64,000 nt of DNA from Neobacillus muris (GCF_943193175.1 NZ_CALPDF010000004.1:155382-219381), one strand, 5' to 3'; counted from the first letter of the stretch, positions 46,288 to 62,083 are shown. The notes: generated by a model not told the origin, from the sequence alone. Numbers and translations are program-made.

Positions 46288-46322
46288 CAACAAAAAACCT
46301 GGCATATATTTGGCCAGGTTTT
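46288..46322 (-). terminator. Terminator-like hairpin after secG
   Basis: AACCTGGC(C)/GCCAGGTT stem followed by TTTTTTGTTGTC on the minus strand, 8 nt past secG. It may limit transcription from secG into the esterase gene. Confidence 0.85.
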
Positions 46323-46329
46323 CTTTGAA

Positions 46330-46563
46330 TTAGATTTGAAAATAAGTAACTCCAAGAGCAAGCAGGAAGAACAGTATAGATAGAACAACTGTAATCCGAT
46401 GCAGGATCAAATCAATTCCCCGAGCTTTTTGCTTGCCGAATAGGGTTTCAGCACCACCCGAAATGGCACCTGATAAACCGGCGCTTTTTCCTGATTGAAG
46501 TAAAACCACAGCGATAAGAGCGATACTGACAATAATCAAAAGAACGACTAAAAATGTATGCAT
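46330..46563 (-). CDS. secG: Preprotein translocase subunit SecG
   Basis: 77-residue Sec translocon subunit with two membrane segments (about 3-23 and 53-74) and the conserved [21 protein letters not shown] loop, in two parts, between them. Start at ATG 46563 with GGGAGGTGG upstream. Confidence 0.96.
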   Translation of the reverse strand: MHTFLVVLLIIVSIALIAVVLLQSGKSAGLSGAISGGAETLFGKQKARGIDLILHRITVVLSILFFLLALGVTYFQI

Positions 46564-46721
46564 AAAGGCCACCTCCCGTAAATACGTACATGCTCACAAT
46601 ATTTTAAATTTACCATAATATCGCGATTTTAACAATAGGTGCATTGTGACAGCTTCTGGCAAAGATAGGGCTGTATATTTATTTCCTTCTAATCCCATTA
46701 CATTTGGTGAAAGGTATACCA

Positions 46722-46758
46722 AGTAAAAAGGCACCCATATGCATGGATGCCTTTTTAC
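46722..46758 (-). terminator. Terminator of the glycolytic operon
   Basis: AAAAAGGCATCCATGC/GCATATGGGTGCCTTTTT hairpin with one mismatch, followed by TTTTTACTT on the minus strand, 10 nt past the eno stop. Confidence 0.9.
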
Positions 46759-46767
46759 CTAAATTGA

Positions 46768-48078
<1,311 letters not shown>

Positions 48079-48104
48079 TTATTTTTAAAAAATTATTTTA
48101 AAAG

Positions 48105-51604
<3,500 letters not shown>

Positions 51605-51636
51605 CGACATGGTCCTCCTATACGAATTCATAAGAA

Positions 51637-51667
51637 AAGGAGTGGGGGAATTCTCCCCACTCCCCTT
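51637..51667 (-). other. Intergenic hairpin before pgk
   Basis: GGGGAGTGGGGAGAA/TTCCCCCACTCCTT near-perfect stem, without a U-tract on either strand. It may protect or process the gapA-pgk mRNA rather than terminate it. Confidence 0.7.
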
Positions 51668-51683
51668 TGGAAACACAGTATTT

Positions 51684-51713
51684 ATAATAGTCAGTTCAAA
51701 ATAGGATTTTCAA
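51684..51713 (-). promoter_or_regulatory. Candidate internal promoter for pgk-tpiA-gpmI-eno
   Basis: Minus strand TTGAAA (51708-51713), 18-nt spacer, TATTAT (51684-51689), placed between gapA and pgk. Constitutive expression of the lower genes from a promoter before pgk is described in B. subtilis, so this is plausible; the spacer overlaps the hairpin at 51695-51725. Confidence 0.5.
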
Positions 51714-51725
51714 TCCTGTTTTGAA
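51695..51725 (-). other. Hairpin directly after gapA
   Basis: TTCAAAACAGGATT/AATCCTATTTTGAA stem with a 3-nt loop and one mismatch, starting 2 nt past the gapA stop and without a U-run. Likely a 3'-end stabiliser of gapA mRNA or an attenuator. Confidence 0.65.
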
Positions 51726-51726
51726 C

Positions 51727-52788
<1,062 letters not shown>

Positions 52789-52815
52789 TCAAATATTCAT
52801 TCGGGTGAATAACTG

Positions 52816-53838
52816 TTATCCTTTTAACAGTTTTTTTGCTGCACCTTCATCAGTAATTAACACTGTTGATTCCGGTGCTTGTTTCATATAGGCTCTGATT
52901 GCTTTCGCTTTCGAAGCCCCGCCGGCTACGGCGATGACATTAGAAATCGAGGGTAGATTTTCTAATTGCAGTCCAATGGTCAATACTTTGTGGACGATTT
53001 CGCCTTGTTCATTAAAATAGTAGCCGAATGCTTCCCCGACTGCCTTTCCAGCTTTTAATTTTTCTAAAATTTCGGGGCTGGATTTTCTTCGCTCGGCCAT
53101 TGTCATAGCATTCCCAATTCCGTGCACAACTATGTTCGCGGAATGAATTAGCTTTAATACCTCATGGATGCCTGGCTCATGGATTAAGGAATCGTAAATA
53201 TTGGGACTGACCTGATCAGGAACATAAAATACACGATGTCTCGCATGGCTGTTCTCCGCCATTTTTGAACAAATCGTGTTTGCCTGATTTTGGACTTCCT
53301 CACCTACGCCACCGCGTGCTGGAACAAATACAATCTCCTTATCGCTTGGCTCAGGAGATAATTTTTCTGCCACAGCCGCCATGGTGGACCCGCCAGTTAC
53401 AGCGATGATATTTTTTCCTGTTAAAAGCTTTTTCATGCAAATTGCGCAGGCCTTGCCAAGTTCACTCTTTACCATAGGCGATTCATCACTGTCACCCGGC
53501 ACAATAATGACCTTCTTTATGCCCAGCCGATGCTTCAGTTCCATTTCTAGGACATCAAGCCCTTTTACTTCCCGCATGAATTCTTCTAGATCTTCTAGTA
53601 AATTTTTCCCCTCAGAGGTCAAGCTCATTCCTACATTATTGGTATTAATAAGATTTTGCTCTTTGAGGAATTCTACTTCAGTGCGAAGAACCCGTTCCGT
53701 TAAACCAAGGCTTGAAGCTAAACTTCTGCGCCCGACCGGCTGCATAAAACCTATGTATCGTAGAATCGAGTATCTTTTTTGCAGGACTTGAAGGAAATCA
53801 GGTAATAATCTTTTCGCAATGTCAATAAATGATTGCAT
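52816..53838 (-). CDS. cggR: Central glycolytic genes regulator CggR
   Basis: SorC/DeoR-family repressor of its own operon; in B. subtilis fructose-1,6-bisphosphate releases it from DNA. 340 aa, the same length as the B. subtilis protein, when started at ATG 53838 (AAAGGAGAAGG upstream). N-terminal winged helix-turn-helix about 18-75 (YSILRYIGFMQPVGRRSLA), then the sugar-phosphate-binding domain with AVTGGSTMAAVAE near 148-160 and VAVAGGASKAKAIRAY near the end. Transcribed with gapA after 81 nt. Confidence 0.96.
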   Translation of the reverse strand: MQSFIDIAKRLLPDFLQVLQKRYSILRYIGFMQPVGRRSLASSLGLTERVLRTEVEFLKEQNLINTNNVGMSLTSEGKNLLEDLEEFMREVKGLDVLEMELKHRLGIKKVIIVPGDSDESPMVKSELGKACAICMKKLLTGKNIIAVTGGSTMAAVAEKLSPEPSDKEIVFVPARGGVGEEVQNQANTICSKMAENSHARHRVFYVPDQVSPNIYDSLIHEPGIHEVLKLIHSANIVVHGIGNAMTMAERRKSSPEILEKLKAGKAVGEAFGYYFNEQGEIVHKVLTIGLQLENLPSISNVIAVAGGASKAKAIRAYMKQAPESTVLITDEGAAKKLLKG

Positions 53839-53869
53839 GATAGCCTTCTCCTTTAATAATATGCTGCTG

Positions 53870-53905
53870 GTCAAAAAATGTCCACCATAGACATATTATG
53901 TCCCA
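53870..53905 (-). promoter_or_regulatory. CggR operator
   Basis: Minus strand reads TGGGAC-N6-TGTC-N4-GTGGAC-N6-TGAC, with the exact spacing of the B. subtilis operator CGGGAC-N6-TGTC-N4-CGGGAC-N6-TGTC. It lies between the promoter and cggR, where a bound repressor blocks elongation. Confidence 0.88.
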
Positions 53906-53941
53906 CAACCTCTAAAAAAAATCACCCTGTCTACGTGTTTC

Positions 53942-53971
53942 ATTGTAGCAGTAGTGATATCCAAATTTCAA
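53942..53971 (-). promoter_or_regulatory. Promoter of the cggR-gapA operon
   Basis: Minus strand TTGAAA (53966-53971), 18-nt spacer, TACAAT (53942-53947) with TG two bases before it (extended -10). The -35 touches the end of the glutaredoxin-like gene. Confidence 0.75.
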
Positions 53972-53972
53972 C

Positions 53973-54230
53973 CTATAAGTTTGAGATATTTTCTTGTAAT
54001 CGTTTTCTTATGTCAAATTTGTTAATTTGCCCATATGCCGCTTGCTCTCCATTGATATAAACAACGGGTATCATTAGGCCGAAGCGTTCGGTTAATTCGT
54101 CATTTTCATAAATATCAATTTCTTCAAGTTTAAAGGAGATTTCATCTTTCATCTCCAGCAGGGCCTGTTTCGCCTTATCACATAACGGGCAGCTTTTTCT
54201 TGTGTATAGTGTAATGGTTTGAGGGATCAT
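53973..54230 (-). CDS. Glutaredoxin-like protein
   Basis: 85-residue thioredoxin-fold protein with the redox motif CPLC in LYTRKSCPLCDKAKQ (residues ~8-22) and a cis-Pro segment IPVVYING. Start at ATG 54230 with AAAGGAAAAC upstream; a 15-codon extension lacks support. It lies between rpoN and cggR, overlapping neither. Substrate unknown. Confidence 0.88.
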   Translation of the reverse strand: MIPQTITLYTRKSCPLCDKAKQALLEMKDEISFKLEEIDIYENDELTERFGLMIPVVYINGEQAAYGQINKFDIRKRLQENISNL

Positions 54231-54271
54231 TTTTGTTTTCCTTTCTAGTTTGATGTTGCAGCAGGCTTTGT

Positions 54272-55594
54272 TCAATTAAATCTTTTTCGCTTAGAAGAGG
54301 AGGGTATCCCCAGCTGTTCCCGGTATTTGGCGACGGTTCGCCGGGATACAGCCGTCCTCTCCTCTGCCGCTAATTTTTCCGCAATATCCTGATCGGACAG
54401 CGGCTTTTCTTTATTTTCATGGTCAATGATTTGGCGGATCAGATTTTTTACATGAGTGGATGAAAGGGCCTCTTCACTGTCCACTGATTGAATGGTGCTT
54501 GTAAAAAAAGACTTTAATGGATAGGTGCCTGCCGGTGTCTGGACATATTTTTCCCTGACTGCCCTGCTGACAGTTGATTCATGAATTTCAAGTTCAGCAG
54601 CAACCTCTCTCATGGTCATCGGCACTAAAAAGGACGGCCCTTTATGGAAAAAGCCGGGCTGCTTTTCCACAATCTTCATGACAACCTTTGTCAGGGTTTC
54701 TCTGCGCTGCTCCATGCTTTTGACAATCCATTGATAGTCCTGAACTTTTTCCTGCAGAAACCGATTTACTTGCTGGTTTTTATTGTGGAATTGTTGAAAA
54801 TAGGAAGTATTAAAGCTAATTTTAGGAACGGATTCATCCAGCGTTCTGACGACTATTCCCTCTGCTGTTTGCTCAATCATCACATCGGGAATGATGTAGG
54901 CCGATGCTTCCTTTACCAAGGAGGCCCCTGGCTTCGGGTTGAGCAGCTGAATTTCATCAAAAACATCTTGAATTTCCTTTAAAGTTACATTTAGTTCTTT
55001 TGCAATTTGTTTCCATTTTCGTTCCGCCAATAGGATAAAGTAATCTTTTATAATGGTTAATGCGAGTTGGTTTTCAGGGTTTCTTTTTTCCATTTGCAGT
55101 GCAAGGCATTCTTGAAGGCTTCTTGCCCCGATGCCAGAAGGCTCAAGTGTTTGGATGAGCGCTAAACTTGCTGCTGCCAGTTCAAGGCTGACGGACAGTT
55201 TATTGGCGATTTGTTCCAAATCATCGGTGAAGTAACCGTTTTCATCCAAATGTTGGATTAAGTTTTGGATGATTTTCAGTTGAACTGGCGATATCGATTT
55301 CATATCTAATTGTGAGATTAGTTGTTCTTCAAGGGAGGTGGATTGATCTGCAATCTGCTCAATCCAGTCCCGCTCTATTTTTTGGTATTTCCGGCGCTGG
55401 CGGTCGATTAGGGGGTTCATTGGCTGGACAGTAACGTTTTCCAGCTGGATGAGCGGGTTTTCGAGTGTCTTATTCTCTAAGAAGGCCGTAAGCTCCTCAG
55501 CCGAATATTGCAATAAGGCAATTGCTTGTGACAGCTCTTGTGTCATTGTCAGCTTTAATGTTTGCTGCTGCCATAAACCTGCTTTAAACTGCAT
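54272..55594 (-). CDS. rpoN: RNA polymerase sigma-54 factor
   Basis: 440 aa, called sigL in B. subtilis. Region I is Gln/Leu-rich (GLWQQQTLKLTMTQELSQAI); a central core-binding domain follows; the C-terminal helix-turn-helix reads HESTVSRAVREKY and the RpoN box SRRTVAKYREQLG lies close to the end. It directs enhancer-dependent transcription at -24/-12 promoters. Neither such a promoter nor an enhancer-binding activator was recognised in this window. Confidence 0.97.
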   Translation of the reverse strand: MQFKAGLWQQQTLKLTMTQELSQAIALLQYSAEELTAFLENKTLENPLIQLENVTVQPMNPLIDRQRRKYQKIERDWIEQIADQSTSLEEQLISQLDMKSISPVQLKIIQNLIQHLDENGYFTDDLEQIANKLSVSLELAAASLALIQTLEPSGIGARSLQECLALQMEKRNPENQLALTIIKDYFILLAERKWKQIAKELNVTLKEIQDVFDEIQLLNPKPGASLVKEASAYIIPDVMIEQTAEGIVVRTLDESVPKISFNTSYFQQFHNKNQQVNRFLQEKVQDYQWIVKSMEQRRETLTKVVMKIVEKQPGFFHKGPSFLVPMTMREVAAELEIHESTVSRAVREKYVQTPAGTYPLKSFFTSTIQSVDSEEALSSTHVKNLIRQIIDHENKEKPLSDQDIAEKLAAEERTAVSRRTVAKYREQLGIPSSSKRKRFN

Positions 55595-55681
55595 CCCAAT
55601 CCCCCCTTATGGTTTATTTTACATGAAAGAGGGGTATTCGTGAACGGAATTTAACAGATGATTAAAAAATTGGGAAATGGG

Positions 55682-55786
55682 CGACAGTTGGATGGGGGTA
55701 TCCGACAGTTATTAGCTTTTATGCGGCAGTTGGCGAGTGCTATCCGACAGTTACTAGCTTTTCTGCGACAGTTACCTTGTTCAATG
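55682..55786 (+). repeat. Five-copy 21-bp tandem repeat
   Basis: Units start CGACAGTT (or CGGCAGTT) at 55682, 55703, 55724, 55745 and 55766, exactly 21 bp apart. Odd and even units differ, so the structure is a 42-bp dimer: CGACAGTTATTAGCTTTTATG resembles CGACAGTTACTAGCTTTTCTG. On the minus strand the 21-bp period keeps one frame open with heptads containing NCRI, but the frame has no good start and lies between two terminated genes. Confidence 0.92.
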
Positions 55787-55853
55787 ACACTTAGAGAAAA
55801 TTTATCACGGCAGCCCCTGCACCACCGATATGATGATTTTAGCAAAAACGGCA

Positions 55854-55889
55854 AAATAAAAACCCCATGTTCTCAAAGGAACATGAGGC
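55854..55889 (-). terminator. Terminator after tRNA-Arg
   Basis: CCTCATGTTC/GAACATGGGG stem followed by TTTTTATTTTG on the minus strand. Confidence 0.9.
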
Positions 55890-55897
55890 TTTTATTA

Positions 55898-55969
55898 CGC
55901 CCTCGTCAGGACTCGAACCCGAATTTCAAGAACCGGAATCTTGCGTGCTATCCATTGCACCACGAGGGC
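55898..55969 (-). tRNA. tRNA-Arg (anticodon CCG)
   Basis: Minus strand acceptor stem GCCCTCG/CGAGGGC, D-arm with AATGGATAG, anticodon stem CAAGA/TCTTG with loop TTCCGGT giving CCG (reads CGG), and T-loop GGGTTCGAGTCC. The CCA end is not encoded. Confidence 0.96.
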
Positions 55970-56099
55970 TAATCATTAGCGACTTAATTATTATATGACA
56001 TCACATCGACTTTGGCAAGGGGTTTTTTAGGTTTTAAATTGAAATAGATTGGTTATGCTGAATGAGGGAAAGTTGTCGAACAAAATGAGAGACGAATTG

Positions 56100-56116
56100 T
56101 TTGACCTTTATTGACC
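56100..56116 (-). promoter_or_regulatory. CtsR operator of clpP
   Basis: Minus strand GGTCAATAAAGGTCAAA is a direct heptad repeat that fits the CtsR consensus RGTCAAA-NAN-RGTCAAA with one mismatch. It covers the -35 of the clpP promoter, the classical arrangement for heat-labile repression. Confidence 0.88.
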
Positions 56117-56129
56117 ATCAGTGTATGAT
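56101..56129 (+). promoter_or_regulatory. Sigma-A promoter of clpP
   Basis: TTGACC (56101-56106), 17-nt spacer, TATGAT (56124-56129), about 47 nt before the clpP ATG. Confidence 0.82.
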
Positions 56130-56175
56130 AACAATACAGAAGATTTTACCTTTTCTATTCAAAGGAGGAAGAAGA

Positions 56176-56778
56176 ATGAATTTGATTCCTACAGTCATTG
56201 AACAAACGAATCGCGGCGAAAGAGCTTATGACATCTACTCTCGTCTATTAAAAGACAGGATTATTATGCTGGGAAGCGCTATTGATGATAATGTAGCCAA
56301 CAGCATCGTGGCGCAACTATTATTTTTAGAAGCTGAAAACCCTGAAAAAGATATTACCCTTTACATCAACAGCCCTGGCGGCAGCATCACTGCCGGTATG
56401 GCGATTTACGATACGATGCAATACATTAAGCCAAGTGTATCAACTGTATGCCTTGGAATGGCTGCTTCGATGGGTGCCTTCCTGCTTGCTGCTGGAGAAC
56501 AAGGCAAACGCTATGCCCTGCCAAATGCGGAAGTGATGATTCACCAGCCGCTAGGCGGTGCACAAGGCCAAGCAACCGAAATTGAAATTGCAGCCAAGCG
56601 AATCTTGTTCCTGCGTGAAAAACTAAATGGAATTCTTGCAGAACGCACAGGCCAGCCGCTTGAAGTGATCCAAAGGGATACCGACCGTGATAACTTCATG
56701 ACAGCTGAGAGAGCAAAAGAATACGGTCTAATCGATCATATTATATCTCGAAATACATTAGACAAAAAAGATAAATAA
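56176..56778 (+). CDS. clpP: ATP-dependent Clp protease proteolytic subunit ClpP
   Basis: 200-residue serine protease ring subunit that works with ClpX, ClpC or ClpE. Catalytic S98 in [10 protein letters not shown]123 in VMIHQPLGG and the Asp in [10 protein letters not shown] near 172. Start at ATG 56176 with AAAGGAGG; the 25-codon upstream frame crosses the promoter. It opposes crh with a shared terminator between them. Confidence 0.98.
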   Translation: MNLIPTVIEQTNRGERAYDIYSRLLKDRIIMLGSAIDDNVANSIVAQLLFLEAENPEKDITLYINSPGGSITAGMAIYDTMQYIKPSVSTVCLGMAASMGAFLLAAGEQGKRYALPNAEVMIHQPLGGAQGQATEIEIAAKRILFLREKLNGILAERTGQPLEVIQRDTDRDNFMTAERAKEYGLIDHIISRNTLDKKDK

Positions 56779-56781
56779 TAT

Positions 56782-56822
56782 AAAAAAAGCAATTGGCACA
56801 TAAGGCCGATTGCTTTTTTTAT
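56782..56822. terminator. Bidirectional terminator between clpP and crh
   Basis: AGCAATTGGC/GCCGATTGCT stem flanked by T-runs on both strands (TTTTTTTATAT on plus; TTTTTTTATAT on minus). Confidence 0.9.
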
Positions 56823-56832
56823 ATAATTATTC

Positions 56833-57090
56833 TTATTGTTCTTTTTCAATAAAATCAGTTAACGATTGGATCGCTTCATCCTCGTCTGAGCCGTCAGCGA
56901 TAATATTGATGGCAACCCCAGAACCCACGGCAAGGCTCATTAACCCCATAATGCTTTTAGCATTAACCTTCTTGCCATCCTTTTCCAGGAAAATATCAGA
57001 CGAGAACCGGTTTGCTTCCTGAACAAATAATGCCGCAGGGCGAGCCTGTAGCCCCGTTTTCAATTTGACTGTCGCTTCTTTTACCACCAT
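56833..57090 (-). CDS. crh: Catabolite repression HPr-like protein Crh
   Basis: 85-residue HPr paralogue. The site where HPr has the phosphorylated His15 carries Gln15 here (KTGLQARPAA), so it cannot take part in sugar phosphotransfer; the regulatory Ser46 is kept (NAKSIMGLMSL). Crh phosphorylated on Ser46 is a co-repressor of CcpA. The position after whiA matches B. subtilis. Confidence 0.96.
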   Translation of the reverse strand: MVVKEATVKLKTGLQARPAALFVQEANRFSSDIFLEKDGKKVNAKSIMGLMSLAVGSGVAINIIADGSDEDEAIQSLTDFIEKEQ

Positions 57091-57150
57091 TTAAAATTCC
57101 TCCTCGTTTAGATGTATCTATCTATTTCTATAAAAAATATATTCCCGCAA

Positions 57151-58101
57151 TTACTTAATGGATGGCGCTTCCCCAGTCCGTAATTTTTCTGCAATCTCAT
57201 CGATTTTCCGCAGCCGGTGATTAATGCCCGATTTGCTGATGGTCCCCCCGGACACCATTTCACCCAATTCCTTCAAGGTGACATCCGTATAATTCAAGCG
57301 GAGTTCAGCAATTTCACGTAATTTATCAGGCAAAATCTGCAAACCAACCGTTTGGTCAATATAACGGATGTTCTCCACCTGCCTCAAGGAGGCGCCAATG
57401 GTTTTATTTAAGTTGGCTGTTTCACAATTGACCAATCTGTTAACCGAATTGCGCATATCTCTTACAATGCGAACATCTTCAAACCGAAGCAAGGCATTAT
57501 GTGCCCCTATTATATTCAAAAACTCGGTTATTTTTTCGGCTTCTTTCAGGTAGGTGATAAAGCCTTTTTTCCGCTCCAGCGTTTTGCTGTTGAGCCCAAA
57601 TTTGTTCATCAACTCACATAAAGAATCATTGTGTTCCTTGTACATCGAAGCAATCTCTAAATGATAGGAAGAAGTTTCCGGGTTATTGACGGACCCTCCA
57701 GCCAGAAAAGCGCCACGCAAATAAGAACGCTTACAACACTTTTTCTTCACAAGATTCTCTGATATATGATGGATAAACGTAAAATTTTCACCAATGATTT
57801 GCGTATCTTCCAAGATTTCTTTGGCCCGTTCCACCAATCGGACAATATAAACATTATTTTTTTTCAGCCGCATTTTCTTTCGAACAAGAAGCTCTACTTG
57901 CACCTGAAAGCTCTTTTTGATTAATGTATAAATTCTTCTGGCAATCGCAGCATTTTCCGTTTGAATATCGACAACGACCTTACGATTAGAAAAGGAAAGG
58001 GAACCGTTCATCCTGATTAACGCTGAGAGCTCAGACCGAATACAGCAGGGTTTCACTTCCAAGTTCGTTAATTCCTTTTTAGTTTCTGAAGCGAAAGACA
58101 T
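57151..58101 (-). CDS. whiA: WhiA homologue (DNA-binding protein)
   Basis: 316 aa. The N-terminal part resembles LAGLIDADG homing endonucleases without activity ([15 protein letters not shown], residues ~127-141), and the C-terminal part is a sigma-4-like helix-turn-helix ([21 protein letters not shown]). In Streptomyces it controls sporulation; in Bacillus it binds DNA and affects cell division. ATG 58101 follows the GGGGGTAAGGGGG site; the TTG seven codons earlier does not fit. Confidence 0.95.
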   Translation of the reverse strand: MSFASETKKELTNLEVKPCCIRSELSALIRMNGSLSFSNRKVVVDIQTENAAIARRIYTLIKKSFQVQVELLVRKKMRLKKNNVYIVRLVERAKEILEDTQIIGENFTFIHHISENLVKKKCCKRSYLRGAFLAGGSVNNPETSSYHLEIASMYKEHNDSLCELMNKFGLNSKTLERKKGFITYLKEAEKITEFLNIIGAHNALLRFEDVRIVRDMRNSVNRLVNCETANLNKTIGASLRQVENIRYIDQTVGLQILPDKLREIAELRLNYTDVTLKELGEMVSGGTISKSGINHRLRKIDEIAEKLRTGEAPSIK

Positions 58102-58235
58102 CCCCCTTACCCCCTTAAACAACGAATACTTTTACAAAAACGGATATCTATCTGCTGCCAAAACCTCCAGCAGCAGCCGGATTGGCCGCCTTAGTTTTTT
58201 ACATAGAAAAGGATAAAAAAACAATTACAGCTTAT

Positions 58236-59219
58236 TTACGCTTTATAACGCCTTTTGGTTTCAGCAATAAGCAAATTATATAAAATTTCTGCGACTTTTT
58301 TTGGATCATGGCGCAAGGCCCCATCCTCCAAGTCAGCGATGTCCGCATGGACGACCTCAATTCCAAGTTCGGATAACTGAGGCAAATCATATTGGACAGG
58401 ATAGGCCAGTTCTTCATTATAGCGAAGCTGGACATCCTCAGGAATTTCCTCATTGTTCACCAAAATCGTATGAATAAACGCACAGCTCATATGGTCATAT
58501 AAAGCTTTAACATGGTCACTGGCGGTATACCCAAGAGTCTCCCCTGCTTGTGTCATTAAATTGCAAATATAAACCTTCTTTGCATGCGAGCGGCAAACTT
58601 CAAGCCCTAATCTCGGAACAAGCAGATTTGGCATAATGCTCGTATACAGGCTCCCAGGTCCAATGACGATCATATCAGCCTGGCGGATCGCTTGAATCGT
58701 TTCCGGAAGCGGGCGAATATTTTGGGGAGTCAAAAACACCCGACTGATTTTTTTCCCTGAATACGGTATTTTCGATTCTCCCGAGATCACCGTTCCATCC
58801 TCCATTTCAGCATGCAGGACGACATTCTGATTGGCCGCAGGCAGGACTTTTCCCCTGACATTTAACACTTTGCTCATTTCCTGGATGGCATGAACAAAGT
58901 CTCCCGTAATCGAGGTCATGGCTGCCAGGATCAAATTCCCCAGCGAGTGGCCGGACAACTCATTGGACGTATTGAACCGGTGCTGAAACATCTCCTCAAC
59001 AAGCGGTTCCACATCGGAAAGCGCCGCAAGCACATTGCGGACGTCTCCCGGAGGAGGAATATGCAAATCCTCGCGAATTCTGCCCGAACTGCCGCCATCA
59101 TCAGCTACTGTAACAATAGCCGTAATATCTACAGGGTATTGTTTTAGGCCGCGCAATAGCACTGGCAGCCCCGTCCCCCCGCCGATGACGACAATTCTTG
59201 GCTGACCGTAATCTCTCAT
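58236..59219 (-). CDS. yvcK: Gluconeogenesis factor YvcK/GlmR
   Basis: 327-residue UDP-GlcNAc-binding protein required for growth on gluconeogenic carbon sources and for wall precursor balance. N-terminal [17 protein letters not shown], then [13 protein letters not shown] and PPGDVRNVL, and [14 protein letters not shown] near the middle, are family marks. Overlaps rapZ by ATGA. Confidence 0.95.
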   Translation of the reverse strand: MRDYGQPRIVVIGGGTGLPVLLRGLKQYPVDITAIVTVADDGGSSGRIREDLHIPPPGDVRNVLAALSDVEPLVEEMFQHRFNTSNELSGHSLGNLILAAMTSITGDFVHAIQEMSKVLNVRGKVLPAANQNVVLHAEMEDGTVISGESKIPYSGKKISRVFLTPQNIRPLPETIQAIRQADMIVIGPGSLYTSIMPNLLVPRLGLEVCRSHAKKVYICNLMTQAGETLGYTASDHVKALYDHMSCAFIHTILVNNEEIPEDVQLRYNEELAYPVQYDLPQLSELGIEVVHADIADLEDGALRHDPKKVAEILYNLLIAETKRRYKA

Positions 59220-60109
59220 GTTGACTTTTCCTTTCTCCTCTCAATGTCACGATGGGATACCACTGTTTTATAATCCTTTTGGAAAAATCGGCCAATGTAC
59301 TCGGCTAAGGCAACAGAACGGTGCTGGCCGCCCGTGCAGCCAATGGCAATCACTAATTGTGACTTGCCTTCCCGCTTATAATGCGGCAGCATAAAGCTTA
59401 ACAAATCGGTCACCTTTTCCAAGAACTTGCTGGTTTCATTCCATTTCAAGACATAGCTGGAAACCTCTTCGTCCAATCCTGTTTTAGGCCGCATATGGTC
59501 GATATAATGCGGGTTAGGCAAAAAACGCACATCAAACACAAGATCCGCATCAATCGGGATTCCATGTTTAAAGCCAAATGACATGACATTGACAGTAAAA
59601 ATTAAATGGCTGTTCGCGGTAAATTCAGATAATATTTTCTCACGTAATTCCCGCGGTTTCATCTGGGAAGTGTTGTAAATAATTTGCGCCCGCCCCTTAA
59701 GCTCCTCCAGCAGCTCTCTTTCCATTGTAATGCCTTCGAGAGGAGAGCTGGATTTAGCTAACGGATGGAACCGTCTTGTCTCTTTGTATCTTCGAACCAA
59801 TGTGGCATCATCCGCATCTAAAAATAAAATCTGCGGCGTAACCCAGGAGGTTTCGGCCAGATCATCCAATGCTTTAAATAAATGATCAAAAAACTCCCTG
59901 CCTCTCAGGTCCATGACAAGAGCCACTTTATTCATTTTATTCCCCGATTCCTTCATGAGTTCAAGGAATTTTGGCAGCAATGTAGGAGGCAAATTATCCA
60001 CACAAAAGAATCCTAAATCTTCAAAACTTTGTATGGCTACTGTTTTTCCAGCTCCGGACATTCCGGTTATAATGACCATTTGAATATCATTTGTCGAACC
60101 GGTGCTCAT
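59216..60109 (-). CDS. rapZ: RapZ/YvcJ-family nucleotide-binding protein
   Basis: 297 aa. Walker A GMSGAGKT at residues 16-23, [18 protein letters not shown] and C-terminal [15 protein letters not shown] are characteristic. In E. coli RapZ guides decay of the GlmZ small RNA; in B. subtilis YvcJ hydrolyses GTP and affects competence, so the exact role here is uncertain. It is cotranscribed with yvcK and the Nudix gene. Confidence 0.95.
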   Translation of the reverse strand: MSTGSTNDIQMVIITGMSGAGKTVAIQSFEDLGFFCVDNLPPTLLPKFLELMKESGNKMNKVALVMDLRGREFFDHLFKALDDLAETSWVTPQILFLDADDATLVRRYKETRRFHPLAKSSSPLEGITMERELLEELKGRAQIIYNTSQMKPRELREKILSEFTANSHLIFTVNVMSFGFKHGIPIDADLVFDVRFLPNPHYIDHMRPKTGLDEEVSSYVLKWNETSKFLEKVTDLLSFMLPHYKREGKSQLVIAIGCTGGQHRSVALAEYIGRFFQKDYKTVVSHRDIERRKEKST

Positions 60110-60151
60110 GTATATTCCCCCTATATTTTAGCGTGGATGCTCGTACATCTA

Positions 60152-60610
60152 TTAGCTTGGATCTAATCGATAACCAATTAGGTCAAAATCCTTTGTATAG
60201 GTAAAGGTCCCATAGATAATGCCTTTGCCATGAATCATGTAGTCGATGATATGATAGTCGCCGGCAGCCATAGGCAGCCCTTTAATTTGGTCAATCGGAT
60301 GCCACTCCAGTTTTCCTTCATCCGATTCTTCTAAATCAACCCCATCAGATTCAGTGGCCATAAACGTAAACATCATCCACTCTGAAAGAAGTTCTTCTCC
60401 CTCTTTCATAATGAATGTAAAAATTCCTTTTAACTGGGGATTTTTTAAATAAATACCCGTTTCTTCACGAAATTCCCGAATGCAGGAATCGCGAACCGAT
60501 TCTCCGGGCTCCATCTTTCCGCCTGGTGCTGACCACCATCCTCTGCGCGGTTTCTGAAGCAGTAAAACCTTCTCTTCTTTAATTAGTACACAATTGGTGA
60601 CACGCTGCAT
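60152..60610 (-). CDS. Nudix hydrolase (YvcI-like)
   Basis: 152 aa. The Nudix box is at about residues 31-53: GGKMEPGES then REFREETGI, matching Gx5Ex7REUXEEXGU. N-terminal QRVTNCVLIKEEKVLLLQKP is like the MutT/8-oxo-dGTPase branch, but the substrate is not determined. First gene of the yvcI-rapZ-yvcK-whiA-crh group. Confidence 0.92.
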   Translation of the reverse strand: MQRVTNCVLIKEEKVLLLQKPRRGWWSAPGGKMEPGESVRDSCIREFREETGIYLKNPQLKGIFTFIMKEGEELLSEWMMFTFMATESDGVDLEESDEGKLEWHPIDQIKGLPMAAGDYHIIDYMIHGKGIIYGTFTYTKDFDLIGYRLDPS

Positions 60611-61021
60611 GATTTCACCTTCTTTATAAAGCGTAGGCGCCCTGTGCGCTATGCTGGCATGAAATATCCTGATATAATAACCTGTTTATTCATTTTATTA
60701 TACTATTTTTAAGATACCGCTACAATGAATACAAAATTGACTTTTCAGTTTATTTTATGATTTGGCATGTGATGCGGCGATTAAGATTTTTTCCACAAAG
60801 AGATATGTAAACCTCCCAGTTGGCTTCGGAAGAGCGGCAATGGCAAAAAGAAGGCACAGGCTGCTGGTCCTGTGCGGAAAAGGTCTATATTTTTAAAGGG
60901 GGTCAATATCTATTATCATATACCATCTTTGTTTCACTACTGTTACAGTTGGGTGAAAAAAGAGTTACTTTTTTGTAAAGGTTCCTGTTGGTAATTTTAC
61001 AAAAAAGTCACATCCCCCGGT
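60611..61021. other. Intergenic region between trxB and the Nudix gene
   Basis: No gene found. It has a GCACAGG/CCTGTGC stem at 60853-60876 with no U-tract and the trxB terminator at the right end. The operon promoter for yvcI is probably in the left ~150 nt, but no clear -35/-10 pair was seen. Confidence 0.6.
60960..61012 (-). terminator. Terminator of trxB
   Basis: Long GTGACTTTTTTGTAAA/TTTACAAAAAAGTAAC stem (one mismatch) followed by TCTTTTTTCACC on the minus strand, 10 nt past the stop. Confidence 0.8.
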
Positions 61022-61984
<963 letters not shown>

Positions 61985-61990
61985 TTATAT

Positions 61991-62029
61991 AAAAAAAACG
62001 ATTAAGTATAGTATTCCCTACTTAATCGT
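61991..62029 (-). terminator. Terminator between yvcD-like gene and trxB
   Basis: TACGATTAAGTA/TACTTAATCGT stem followed by TTTTTTTTATAT on the minus strand. It lies 18 nt before trxB, so trxB needs its own promoter or read-through. Confidence 0.88.
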
Positions 62030-62083
62030 ATTAAACAATCCATTTATAGTCCAACAAACTGCTCAACATTGTCAATAGTTACA

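Noticed and set aside
55651..55854. 67-aa minus-strand ORF with NCRI heptads
   Set aside because: The heptads are the 21-bp repeat read in its one open frame. No ribosome site, and it lies between rpoN and the tRNA terminator.
56833..57090. Annotation as HPr (ptsH)
   Set aside because: Residue 15 is Gln, not the phosphorylatable His, and the gene lies with whiA and yvcK rather than ptsI.
60853..60876. Terminator at the GCACAGG/CCTGTGC stem
   Set aside because: No U-tract follows on either strand, and no gene ends there.
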